64,000 nt of DNA, from positions 63,350,501 through 63,414,500 of the forward strand of contig CM075651.1 of NCBI GenBank assembly GCA_037953625.1. Reading direction: 5' to 3'. Source of the stretch: Crotalaria pallida. Taxonomy: Eukaryota > Streptophyta > Magnoliopsida > Fabales > Fabaceae. Below the pieces are notes generated by a model. That model did no database searches, had not been told where the DNA came from, and saw nothing but the letters and a program-made list of their open reading frames with translations. Shown one piece after another: positions 53,274-62,412 of the stretch. The first letter of the stretch is position 1. Every line of letters begins with the position of its first letter. The position numbers were made by a program, and so were the translations under genes.

Positions 53274-56240
53274 TCACATGGAGGGGCTAATTCCAGGAAT
53301 ATCCGCTAAAGTCCATCCAATTGCCCTCTTGTTCTTTCTTATCACATCCAGCAGTTTCTCCTCTTGATCAACAGAAAGTGAGGTAGAGATGATCACTGGG
53401 AGTTTCTGCTCATCCTCCAAGTAAGCATATTTGAGATGAGGAGGGAGGGGCTTCAGGTCCAATGAGGGTGCCTGCATAATAGATGGAACTAAAGGGACAA
53501 CAGAAATGGATTCTGCTGCCTGCACCTGAACAAGTGAATCAGACTCATGCATAACAGATATGGGGTTAGGGTTGGCATAATCTGAATCTATAACATATGA
53601 ATCATCAGATGCAGTGGCAGAGTCTAGAAACTGAGCTATTTCAGTGCATGCGGTGCACCATCCAGAGTTAGTGCATGATGGACAAGTAAATGAATCAGTG
53701 AAAGATGGCAATTCAAAATCATGATGCAAAATGTCAAGCATATGCTCATCTATCAAATCATCAAGAAAGTCCACATGGAAAACAGAGTGATCCTCAGGAA
53801 AATGTTTCATAGCATAGAAAATGTCAAATCGGATCACACTGCCATCAAACTCCATGGAAAGTGAACCTGAATGCACATCTACCTTGGTTCGGGCTGTTTT
53901 CAAAAATGGCCTCCCCAAAATAATAGGAACAACATTACGGGGAGAGTCATCTTCCATATCAAGTATGTAAAAATCAGCAGGGAAGATCAACTCTTCAACC
54001 CGAACCAAGACATCCTCTATCAAACCTGCGGGGTGGGCAGTACTTCTATTTGCCAATTGAATCACCACACCCGTAGGTTGAAGAGGTCCAAGAGAAAGAG
54101 ACTTAAAAACAGACATAGGCATGACATTTATGGATGCTCCTAAATCTAGCATAGCATTTTCAAACTTAACATTGCCTATGATGCAAGGTATAGAGAAAGT
54201 TCCAGGATCCTTAAATTTTTCAGGAATGTGAGGGATAGGTTTACCTATGAGAGCGGAGACATTCCTTCCCATGCTTATCCTCTCATTGCCCTTGAGTCTT
54301 CTCTTATGAGTGCACAACTCCTTAAGGAACTTCGCATACCTTGGAATCTGTTTTATTGCATCAAGAAGGGGTATGTTGACTTCCACCTTCCTGAATGTGT
54401 CAAGAATGTCCTTGTCCACCTCTTCCACCCTTTTGTTTTGAGGCACTCTTGGTGGGAATGGAAGAGGAACAGGAGGAGGTTGTAGGACAACAGCAGGGCT
54501 TGTGGTTGAAGTCGAGGAGGGTTGAGTTGGATGATTCTCTTTGGTGCTAGCATGCTCACCTTCATCTACCACTTGGCTCTTCCCTTTAGAGGAAGCTAGA
54601 GCATCATTGTTGAGGTGAGGTTGTGGTGTGGGTGTGACAATCTGCTTTCCCGACCTCAGGTTGATGGCACTCACATTCTGATTCTGAGGGTTGATCACAG
54701 TTTGGGATGGCAACTTGTCAGAATTTTGAGATTGCAAGTTGTTGAGAGAAGTTGCCATTTGACCCATCTGATTTGTCAAAGTCTGAATGGATGCCTCTTG
54801 TCTCTGAATGGATGCTCTAGTCTCTTGTTGAAATCGGAGGTTTTGCATGGTCATTTGCCTCACCAACTCCTCCAAGGTAGGTTGGTTGGATGGAGGGGCT
54901 GATGGTGCAGGATGAACCACTTGCTGCTGTTGTTGTTGCCTTTGCTGCTGGATTGGAGGAGGTACATATGGTGGTCTACTCGGTCCAGCGGTGTTCTGAA
55001 ATGGAACATTAGGAGGAGGTTGTTGTTGTTGTTGATCAGACCACTTCAGATTGGGATGGTTCCTCCATCCAGGGTTGTATCTATTGGAAGAGAGGTCATG
55101 ATTATGTTGTTGTGGGCCTCTATTGTTGTATATGTTTGCTGCATAGGCCTCGGGTTGGTCACCACTTGTCATCGGCTGTTGCTGCTGAAGGGAAGGGCAT
55201 GCATCTGTGGGGTGCTCAATGGATGTGCATATGCCACACACTCTAGCAGGAAGTATCATCTTTTTCTGATTGACAGCCAATTGTGTGACCAATGTTGTGA
55301 GAGAATCAATTTTCTGCTCAAGCTTCTCAACCTTGCCCGAGTCTGCACCAACATCATTTACATCCCTCACAACTATTGCATCACTGTTGCTTCTTGCATG
55401 GAATTGTTGACAATTGGAAGCCATCTTCTCAATTTTGCTCCTGGCTTGTAAGGGTGTCATATCTCCCAATGTACCACCACTTGCAGCATCTACCATGTTT
55501 CTTTCCATGAAGTTGAGACCTTCATAAAAGTACTGGATGAGAAGCTGCTCTGAGATCTGATGGTGAGGGCAGGAAGCCCACAACCTCTTGAATCTCTCCC
55601 AATAATCATAGAGACTCTCTCCATGTTGTTGCCTGATACCAGAAATTTCCTTTCTGATTGCAGTGGTCCTATTTGCAGGGAAGAATTTTTCTAGAAATGC
55701 CCTCTTCAAGTCATCCCAGCTTGTGATGGAACCAGGGGCCAAGTCAGATAACCAATCTTGTGCTAGACCCTCTAAGGAATGTGGAAATGCTCTGAGACAG
55801 ACATGATCCTCTTGCACATCATGTGGTTTCATTGTGGTGCACACTATATGGAATTTCTTGAGATGCTTATGAGGATCCTCACCTGCAAGACCATGAAACT
55901 TGGGCAACAAATGGATTAGTCCTGTTCTAAGCTCAAAAGGAACATCCTCATCAGGATACCGGATACACGAGTCTTCAATAGTGAAGTCAGGTGCAGCCAG
56001 CTCCCTAAGTGTCCTTTCCCTTGGTGGGGGTTGAGCCATGTTATCACAATGTATAGAATCAGATTGAATAAAAGTAGAAGGAATAGAAGAAATAGAAACA
56101 GAATCAGAATTAGATGGACTATAAGATGACTCTGACTCACTACCTAATGACTGATTCCTATTTTGTCTAACTAATCTGTGATAAGTTCTATCAATTTCAG
56201 GGTTGTAAGGATGCAAATAACTTGGGTTGCCCCTAGTCAT
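53274..56240 (-). CDS. gag: J gag-protease
   Basis: 988 codons from ATG at 56240 to TGA at 53276-53274. The N-terminal half is a retrotransposon capsid domain (LPKFHGLAGEDPHKHLKKF, later WERFKRLWASCPHHQ and YFYEGL). A CX2CX4HX4C zinc knuckle, CGICTSIEHPTDAC, lies at about residues 335-348. A Q-rich and P-rich linker follows, then an aspartic protease with DLGAS at about 698-702 (LDLGASINVMP) and LGRPFL. The last residues run straight into pol in the same frame, with the TGA where related polyproteins commonly have a cysteine codon. This is either a recent nonsense change or a leaky stop; the sequence cannot tell. Confidence 0.92.
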   Translation of the reverse strand: MTRGNPSYLHPYNPEIDRTYHRLVRQNRNQSLGSESESSYSPSNSDSVSISSIPSTFIQSDSIHCDNMAQPPPRERTLRELAAPDFTIEDSCIRYPDEDVPFELRTGLIHLLPKFHGLAGEDPHKHLKKFHIVCTTMKPHDVQEDHVCLRAFPHSLEGLAQDWLSDLAPGSITSWDDLKRAFLEKFFPANRTTAIRKEISGIRQQHGESLYDYWERFKRLWASCPHHQISEQLLIQYFYEGLNFMERNMVDAASGGTLGDMTPLQARSKIEKMASNCQQFHARSNSDAIVVRDVNDVGADSGKVEKLEQKIDSLTTLVTQLAVNQKKMILPARVCGICTSIEHPTDACPSLQQQQPMTSGDQPEAYAANIYNNRGPQQHNHDLSSNRYNPGWRNHPNLKWSDQQQQQPPPNVPFQNTAGPSRPPYVPPPIQQQRQQQQQQVVHPAPSAPPSNQPTLEELVRQMTMQNLRFQQETRASIQRQEASIQTLTNQMGQMATSLNNLQSQNSDKLPSQTVINPQNQNVSAINLRSGKQIVTPTPQPHLNNDALASSKGKSQVVDEGEHASTKENHPTQPSSTSTTSPAVVLQPPPVPLPFPPRVPQNKRVEEVDKDILDTFRKVEVNIPLLDAIKQIPRYAKFLKELCTHKRRLKGNERISMGRNVSALIGKPIPHIPEKFKDPGTFSIPCIIGNVKFENAMLDLGASINVMPMSVFKSLSLGPLQPTGVVIQLANRSTAHPAGLIEDVLVRVEELIFPADFYILDMEDDSPRNVVPIILGRPFLKTARTKVDVHSGSLSMEFDGSVIRFDIFYAMKHFPEDHSVFHVDFLDDLIDEHMLDILHHDFELPSFTDSFTCPSCTNSGWCTACTEIAQFLDSATASDDSYVIDSDYANPNPISVMHESDSLVQVQAAESISVVPLVPSIMQAPSLDLKPLPPHLKYAYLEDEQKLPVIISTSLSVDQEEKLLDVIRKNKRAIGWTLADIPGISPSM

Positions 56241-56931
56241 GTACTGAACAGAACAGCATCAACCATAGCATACTGTAACAGATATGCATGACCAAAATCG
56301 GCAACAAAATTTATTATTTTTTAAAATTTTTTTCTTTATTTTTTTCAGCACCCTAAAATCATGAAAACATATCACAGAAAGTTTGAGGACAAAATTCAAA
56401 AGGGAACCAAGTCAAACAAATAAGTTACAAACAAAAAAGAAGAAAAATAAACTTGTAAAATAAAAAAGAAATAGTAAACAACCGAATTTTTGGGGCCTTC
56501 CCATTATCGATATTTCGATTTCATTTTTTCTTATTTGGAAAATTCTCTTCGATTTGATATAAAATTCGTCCAATTCCGAGTTACGGATAAAAAGTTATGG
56601 CTGTTTGAAATTCGTGCTGATAAAACTTGAAAAAGGTTTTCTGCAATTCACAACCAATGATGATCTGAGTGACAGTGGCTTAACAAAACATCATCATATG
56701 ATAATAGTAGTGTGGATATAAATTTTCGTGCAAAAATACCACCCACAACTATGTGAACTAGCAACCACAGAATCAATCAAATACACTAATTGCAACAAAA
56801 CAGCAAACAGCGCAACTTCAACCAGTTATCAGAATTGACTACTAGACCCTAAATCAGACACGACACACTATAATAACTATACTAACTACGACACTAACTA
56901 ACTACTAATGACCTTTGGCAAGAACCGATAT
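56241..56931 (-). other. J untranslated leader
   Basis: AT-rich sequence between the primer site and gag start. It contains no long frame and should hold packaging signals; none is recognisable by eye. Confidence 0.6.
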
Positions 56932-56949
56932 TCCCCGACAACGGCGCCA
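56932..56949 (-). promoter_or_regulatory. J primer-binding site (tRNA-Asp type)
   Basis: The minus strand reads TGGCGCCGTTGTCGGGGA five bases after the LTR end. It matches the complement of the plant tRNA-Asp 3' end (TGGCGCCGTTGCCGGGGA) with one C-to-T change, typical of Athila. Confidence 0.85.
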
Positions 56950-56954
56950 AATTT

Positions 56955-58002
56955 TGATCGAGGCCGTACCCGATCAAAATAAAAGGTGTTTATTCTGTAG
57001 TACTAGGAAGGTGATCCTAGGTCGTTTCCCAGCGAATATCGGTCTAGGCAAAGTATCAAACACGTAGTGTGCAGTAAAATGGGGGAGTTTTTGTGTGTGA
57101 CAAATGTGAAGAACAAAACACAAACAGAATATAAAAACTAAGAAAATCAGAAACAAAAGCGGGCAAACCCCTTTGGTTACGTACACTACTCAATCCTAGC
57201 TCACTAAAGATCGATTCCTCTCCTCTCCTCTGTCCAACTCGTGATAACCAAATACTAAGCGAAAATTCAGTTATCACTCCAAACCCTAACTTCTAATTAA
57301 GCATCAGAAACCAGAATTGGAGTTTTTACGAGTTAATACAAATTAAGCATTTATATTCATGTATTATCTCTACGAAATGGAATTAAGCAAACCACTACAC
57401 ATCGATAAACATGAAAACAGAGAAGAGAAAACGAAATTGCATTAATAACAAGAGCTCAAGAGTAGATAATACAATACCAAAGGGATTAACCCTTGAAGTC
57501 TAGCCTTCCATGGCCATAAATGAAGAAAAACGAGTAGAAATGGGGAAGAACAAAACCCTAGCAGCCACCATCACTTGGGAGAGCCAAGAGAGAAGTTCTA
57601 ACCTAGAGAGAGAGTGAGAAATCTGAAATGAAAGTGTGTTCTTGGAGGTTACACGAATTTCCCCTCTTAAGACACAAAATGGGCCTAAAACATGGGCCCA
57701 AATCCTAAGAAACACTATTCTGAACATTACAATTAAAAAGGGACCTAAATGCAAATTACAATCTTCACTTCAATACTTCAATCTTCATTTCCAAACTTCC
57801 CAAAGTGTCCTTGTGCCAAATATTACCTGAAAATAGAAATAGAATTAATTAGGCTAAATAATTCCAAATTAAACAATATTCGGAATATTAGTCCAATAAA
57901 CTCTAAATCAATAAATCAAGCTAATCAATGTCAAATGGGCAACAAGTATCAATAATAGGAGTAAAATAATGCAAGGAATAATGGGAAATAAAATGCTCAT
58001 CA
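56955..58002 (-). repeat. J 5' LTR
   Basis: Identical to the 3' LTR except at two positions. Right neighbour ATAAT is the target-site duplication. Confidence 0.95.
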
Positions 58003-58480
58003 ATAATGCGGAAGGTTTGGTACTACCCGATGATGAAGAGAGATTCGATGATGCCGAGGAGTACCCTGAGCTAGAAGGAGTACCCGTCAAGGATGGAGAC
58101 AAGGATTAATGTGTAGGCCTAATGTTGAGGTCTCCCTTTTCAGAGTATTGTACTCCCTTAGCAGGTACTTAGACATCATTTGTTGTATCCACATGTACAC
58201 CCGAATTATGTTTTCTAAAGCTGGAATAATCAATGCTAAGTTTTCTGGTTAAGAACGAAAGAACTGGGTCTTTAAAACCAAATTGGTGAAAGTAAGTTTC
58301 AAAGTGCGATGTTTCGTAACATCTCGGTTTGGAACTTGAAGTATAATGTGAGATATGAGAATCAAATTTCTATTGCAAACTATTTTGATAAAAGATTTTG
58401 GAACTTGGAGATTCTCATGTCCATGCTAGGTTATCAAAAAAAAAATTGGCCCAAATTTTCACTATATTGAATTAAAGAAA
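58003..58480 (+). mobile_element. Element E: 3' part right of J, cut at a CACTA end
   Basis: It begins with the second ATAAT and continues the small acidic frame of E, then runs through sequence with the overall layout of F 2190-2600 (including TCAAAAAAAAAATTGGCCCAA, compare AAAAAAATGGCGCAAAA in F at 2562-2578). The expected GTTACA end is absent; at 58481 CACTACAAG begins. Confidence 0.55.
58008..58109 (+). pseudogene. Acidic tail of the small LTR frame of E (split by J)
   Basis: 33 codons to TAA at 58107 read EGLVLPDDEERFDDAEEYPE and end KDGDKD. The frame continues leftward across the J insertion into 47997-48023 (RFVLEVQHN). The upstream N-terminal part seen in F and C is not recognisable in E. 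The acidic tail matches in character, not sequence, the F and C frames. Confidence 0.35.
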
Positions 58481-58902
58481 CACTACAAGAAAAACCCTTT
58501 ATTGCAACGACAAAAGTCGTTGCTAAAACCTAAAAGTCGTTGCAAAAAATATTTTCTGCAACGACTATGGTCGTTGCTGGTAAAGGCGTTGCAAAAGGGT
58601 ATAGCAATGACTTTTTTCGTTGTTATAAAGAACGGGTCGTTGCTGAATAAATGTCGTTGCAAAACAGTGCTTAGTGCAGCTGTATTGGTAAACTATTTGG
58701 CAACGACATTGTCGTTGCAAAACACCATTGATTTTTGAAACGACAAAATTGTTGTTGCAGTAGTCTTTATTGGCAACGATACTGTCGTTGCAAAAGACCT
58801 ATGATTTTTTGAAACGACAAAATTGTCGTTGCAATAGCCTTTATTTATATTTAAAAAATAACTATCTTTTTAACCTAATATAGCCATTTTATTTTTAATT
58901 CT
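58481..58902 (+). mobile_element. CACTA (En/Spm-type) transposon terminus with subterminal repeats
   Basis: CACTACAAGAAAAACC is the canonical CACTA terminal inverted repeat start. It is followed to about 58840 by more than fifteen copies of GCAACGAC or its complement GTCGTTGC in both orientations, often as palindromes such as GCAACGAC...GTCGTTGC, the expected subterminal transposase-binding repeats. The element is cut by LTR K at 58903 and no matching right terminus (CTTGTAGTG in proper context) is present. Confidence 0.75.
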
Positions 58903-59821
58903 TGTTGATACCCCACTATTTGGAAGCCCAACACCGCAAGGCCCAATACATAAAAAGGCCCGAAATCACCAAACAAAATAAAAATACCGAGAGAAGGCGT
59001 ACGAAACCAGGAACCCCCGAGGCGTCGCACTCAAAGCGACGGCCATCAAGGCGTCACATTCTGACGTCACAGCTAATAAGTGGAGTAAGGCGTGCCGATG
59101 CCAATGGACACGACGAGCTCCACCAGAACGCCTCAGGTATCACGGAAACTTGAGGAGAAAGTCTTGATAAGTGAAAGCGAACAGGAAACAGGGTCCGGGA
59201 AAGCGTACATGTGCAAACAAAAGAATCCGGTTCCCCAGGCTATGAGGAACGTGCATGAGAAGCCAGAGCATCTTGGCTCACGTCATGCAGCCCCTCGTTT
59301 GAGGAAAGACGAAAAAGGGAAGCCTTGCAAAGCTCCCACTGTGAGCAATCAATGGCAAAGCTAAAAGAAGTAAAGGAGACAAAACGACCTCTGAAGATAA
59401 CAGCTGCAAAGAAGGAAAAAGAAGACAGACAGGTGGACCAAGTGAAGGGAAGGGAAAGACCAATGAGCAAGAGAGATCCTATAAGAGAGAGATCTCTTCC
59501 AATGTACAGGGCAATCTGAACCGAGGGAAGGGGAGACTAAGACTCCATTTAAATCAACTGAAATCCCAAGAGAGCGTAAGAGAGAGGAGAGAATAGAAGC
59601 TTCTGTAAAAGCTTGAGTTTCAGAATACAGAGGAGAGTGTGAAAAGCTGAAGGCGCACACTCCCTCACTTTGCATAAACACCATAAGTGTGAACCTCTCG
59701 CTCTTGTATTTTTCTCCCTAAGTCCCAGTTCAAAGTAATAAAAGCCAAATGCTTCACTAAGCTTACGAACCCATTATCTTTGCACTGATTATTTACTTAT
59801 CGCACAAAGCGGTCCGAAACA
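58903..59821 (+). mobile_element. Element K: LTR (about 919 bp)
   Basis: It starts TGTTGATACCCC and ends GGTCCGAAACA, followed after one base by TTGGCAACTCC. The interior is GA-rich (59040-59640) with short frames that look compositional. The 5' flank ATTCT has no visible partner because the right end of K is not identified. Single LTR seen, so the call rests on TG...CA and the primer-like site. Confidence 0.5.
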
Positions 59822-59823
59822 AT

Positions 59824-59842
59824 TGGCAACTCCACTAGGGAA
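59824..59842 (+). promoter_or_regulatory. Primer-binding-like site of K
   Basis: TGGCAACTCCACTAGGGAA resembles the TGGCGACTC type primer sites of Tat/Ogre elements. I cannot assign the tRNA with confidence. Confidence 0.4.
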
Positions 59843-59845
59843 GCT

Positions 59846-60088
59846 ATGGCTTCCAATCACGAAGGAAAAGGGGCTCATATCGTGCAACAAACACCTACAG
59901 GAGACACTATCCCAAAGGTGACGCCGGTGATCACTGTTCAGAACCCGGTGACCAGGCCACCATGTCCACATTGTGGAGGATCCCATACTCGTATGTGTTG
60001 GATGCTTGAGCAGCGTAGAAAAGAAGGTCTCTGCTTTCAATGCGGGCAACCTGGACACCGTGCTGCAGACTGTCCCATGGGCACGTAG
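59846..60088 (+). CDS. Short gag-like frame with two zinc-binding clusters
   Basis: 80 codons start with ATG four bases after the primer-like site. Residues 1-37 (MASNHEGKGAHIVQQ...) are not recognised. Residues about 39-50 form CPHCGGSHTRMC and about 63-76 the CCHC knuckle CFQCGQPGHRAADC of retroviral-type nucleocapsid. The capsid domain expected upstream of the knuckle is missing, so the frame looks like a deletion or fusion product. A following stretch in another frame (IQGTFHVN, 60100-60135) resembles the ITGTF start of a protease. It could belong to K or, in its 3' half, to D. Confidence 0.5.
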   Translation: MASNHEGKGAHIVQQTPTGDTIPKVTPVITVQNPVTRPPCPHCGGSHTRMCWMLEQRRKEGLCFQCGQPGHRAADCPMGT

Positions 60089-60257
60089 AACGAGGAATAA
60101 ACTTATCCAAGGTACTTTTCATGTTAATGCTGCATCAACTGATTACTTTAGCATCTTTGGCTAGAGTAAGTGTGAGTAGTGTAATCTAGAAGGAGTCGAT
60201 AAGTGTTAAAACCTTAGTTAGAAATTCCACCAAGCTCAATTATGATAGTGTCGTCCT

Positions 60258-60400
60258 CTAATAGAGTGTAAGGTCAGGATTGGTCATCCTTTCTCTTGCA
60301 TCTGTTAAAAGATAATGCTATCATTCAATAACGCAGTGATGTACAGTTAATATATGTGAGATTGGGACTGACCACCTCGGTCTTCGCATTTATTGACATG
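60258..60400 (+). repeat. Hairpin-bearing internal repeats of D
   Basis: GGACTGACCACCTCGGTCTTCGC (its first and last thirds pair as GACTGA/TCGGTC) and the preceding AGGTCAGGATTGGTCATCCTT unit correspond to units in A at 9784-9903. Confidence 0.5.
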
Positions 60401-60796
60401 TTATATTATTGCAATCATCTAGTTGAGATCCGAATAAACCGTCTAGGAATTCTATCTCTATCAAAAGCCCGATAGACTTTAATCCTATAGGATCTTTACT
60501 AAGACTCGTAAACAGTAATTCGCAAACCAATCCCATTTAAGACACTCTTATTCTGTATTCCCACCGAGAACATTTAACTCAGTAATCGAACCACCTCTCT
60601 AACTTGTGAGAACTTAGTTGTATGCGTAGGTATGAAGAGTCGTCATATCATAGAAAATTTGAAACCACACCGATAAGATCGATTAGCGGTCAACCTAATT
60701 CCATGTACCACCTCGACAATCAATGAAGAACCTTACTAATCAATTCTTGGAATCAACCCAGTTTCCTCCCTGCCTTCGACTTACTCGGGTATGTTG

Positions 60797-60814
60797 ATAC
60801 TAAGTGGGGGAGAC
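60797..60814 (+). repeat. Internal polypurine-like motif 1 of D
   Basis: ATACTAAGTGGGGGAGAC, counterpart of A 10721. Confidence 0.5.
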
Positions 60815-61377
60815 GTGATGACTCAATTCGGATCCTATCCGAGCAACAATAACTAGTAATCACGCCATAAGCCATAGGACTACTAAACAGATAATTCCAA
60901 ACATTTCACAGAGAATCGAATGAGGGTTAAACTAGAAATAAAACAAGATCCCCCAGAACCACACCGAATTGAGAAGCAACAAATAGACCTTGACCCTCAG
61001 GTGGAATCGATCCCTAGGAATTCTTTTACCGAATTGGAATTATTAAACGAATGAGAAGGAAATAGCATCGAAGTAGAATGCAAACGCGGTGAAGATTGAT
61101 TTTAAGAGTGACTTTGCTAGACTCACTTGAAGGAGTAAAAGGTGAACGGGATAAAAGTGAAGTCACGAAGTGGAATTTCAATCAAGACGTTACGTCGGAA
61201 CACCGCAAGTGATAATCTTAGTCTTTTGGGACCCTGTGCATTTGATAGGACCTTGATTGACCGAGACCAACCAGTTAGCCGCAGATCCATAGAAGCGCAT
61301 CCTTCCACGACTCTCTGCTGAAGATGCATACTTTGGGGATGATCTCCATTGTCTTCTTGCTTGACATGTATCCAGTC

Positions 61378-61465
61378 CATCCTGGGTCATCTTGCAAAGA
61401 CCATGAGACTCATTTTTGAGCACTTCATGTTCCTTCTTTTCATCTTCACTCTCTTCAAGCTTCAA
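61378..61465 (-). other. Minus-strand exon-like patch in D
   Basis: It reads KLEESEDEKKEHEVLKNESH, then GLCKMTQDGLDTCQ, the counterpart of the patch in A at 11593-11700. The donor-like site of A (CAA|GTAAG) is CAAGCAAG here. Identity unknown. Confidence 0.25.
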
Positions 61466-61648
61466 GCATCTCAGATGCCTAGGTGAGAATTTGCCAAGTC
61501 GTAGAAACCCGGCATAGTTCTATGCCTACCGTTAGATAGTCACCCACATGCCCTCTTCTCAGCCTTGGATACCGGCAAAGAACTTGCGTACCTTATTCTG
61601 AGAAACGAATGAGCATACCCCCTAGCATGGACATAATCAAGTATGTCG

Positions 61649-61666
61649 ATGCTAAGTGGGGGAGGA
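61649..61666 (+). repeat. Internal polypurine-like motif 2 of D
   Basis: GATGCTAAGTGGGGGAGG, counterpart of A 11881. Confidence 0.5.
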
Positions 61667-61897
61667 CTTCAATCCAAGGAATGGGAGATGGAACTTTAAT
61701 AATAAGAAAACTGACGAACCTGTGAAGATCGAAATAATACGTAGTGCTGGAAGACAGACGTCGAAATGGGCATGGCCCTAACCACCTATGGAGTGGAAAA
61801 TAAAAATCGAAGGGAAGTGAAAATCGTAGTCAGAAGCTTACCAATGGGATGGTTCTCCATTTGAAGGAATTGAACGGAATTTCGGGGACGAAATTCT

Positions 61898-61914
61898 AAT
61901 AAGTGGGGGAGAAA
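61898..61914 (+). promoter_or_regulatory. Polypurine tract of D
   Basis: TAATAAGTGGGGGAGAAA directly precedes TGTAACATCCCG at 61915, as in A. Confidence 0.85.
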
Positions 61915-62316
61915 TGTAACATCCCGAATTTTAATTCTAATAATAATTAGAATAATAATAAGATTTTGAAATAAGAATTATCCTAAAATGGATTTAAAAT
62001 GATGGATTAGGAATTCTTTGAGTGCCATAAAGGAGTCAAGGAGCATTGGCATCGAAAAGCGAATTTAAAGAAGACCAAACGAGGGTTAAAAGCGGTGTTT
62101 TCGGTGTTTTAAATTCGCTAACTTGGGAAGTTCAAAATAAAAGATTTAAGACTCAAAACACAATTCCCACCGTTGGATATGAAGGTAGGATTTTTAGGAA
62201 GTTGCTCGTCAAATTTGAGCAAGATCCGACGGTGAACGAAGAAGTTATGGCTATTTGAAGTTAGGGAGAAAATAGAAGAAAAATAGAAAAGCAAACTAGC
62301 AGTATCTGATCATTAT

Positions 62317-62412
62317 ACTCGAGTATTTTGTGCAATACTCGGGTATTTTGGGTCAAAATACTCGAGTATTGACAGAAACACTCGAGTGTTTACAGAAACA
62401 CTCGAGTATTCT
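62317..62412. repeat. Five ACTCGAGT-type palindromes in LTR D
   Basis: ATACTCGAGTAT, ATACTCGGGTAT (one mismatch), ATACTCGAGTAT, CACTCGAGTGT and CACTCGAGTAT lie in about 95 bp, about 400 bp from the LTR start and directly before a C/T-rich leader. The unit resembles that of LTR C, not that of the parent family A. Confidence 0.85.

Larger units (their letters stand above)
48024..58002 (-). mobile_element. Element J: young Athila-like Ty3/gypsy retrotransposon
   Basis: LTRs of 1,048 bp each (48024-49071 and 56955-58002) differ at only two positions (48384 T versus 57315 A; 48986 A versus 57917 C, plus strand). A 5-bp ATAAT duplication flanks the element. The minus strand carries a tRNA-Asp-type primer site, a gag-protease frame, a pol frame and a polypurine tract. 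RT and integrase sequences are of the Athila lineage (VYPISDS, FMDDFSVYG, LSRIEREE). No env-like frame is visible in the 1.4 kb between pol and the 3' LTR. It is inserted in LTR E. Confidence 0.95.
60089..61914 (+). mobile_element. Element D: internal region (3' part), relative of A
   Basis: It shares with A the hairpin-bearing repeats (60258-60400), the CTAAGTGGGGGAG motifs (60797, 61649), the segment 61340-61670 (matching 11590-11900), and the end GGAATTTCGGGGACGAAATTC before the LTR. No pol sequence is seen. The junction with K is unclear; homology to A becomes evident from about 60240. Confidence 0.65.

Noticed and set aside
54912..55451. 179-codon frame on the plus strand
   Set aside because: It is the antisense shadow of the Q-rich linker of J gag; the repeated CTG/TTG codons give leucine runs. 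The same applies to other plus-strand frames between 50600 and 55500.
59092..59684. Frames of 64-107 codons in LTR K
   Set aside because: They lie between the LTR start and end in GA-rich sequence, overlap on both strands and have no recognisable domain.
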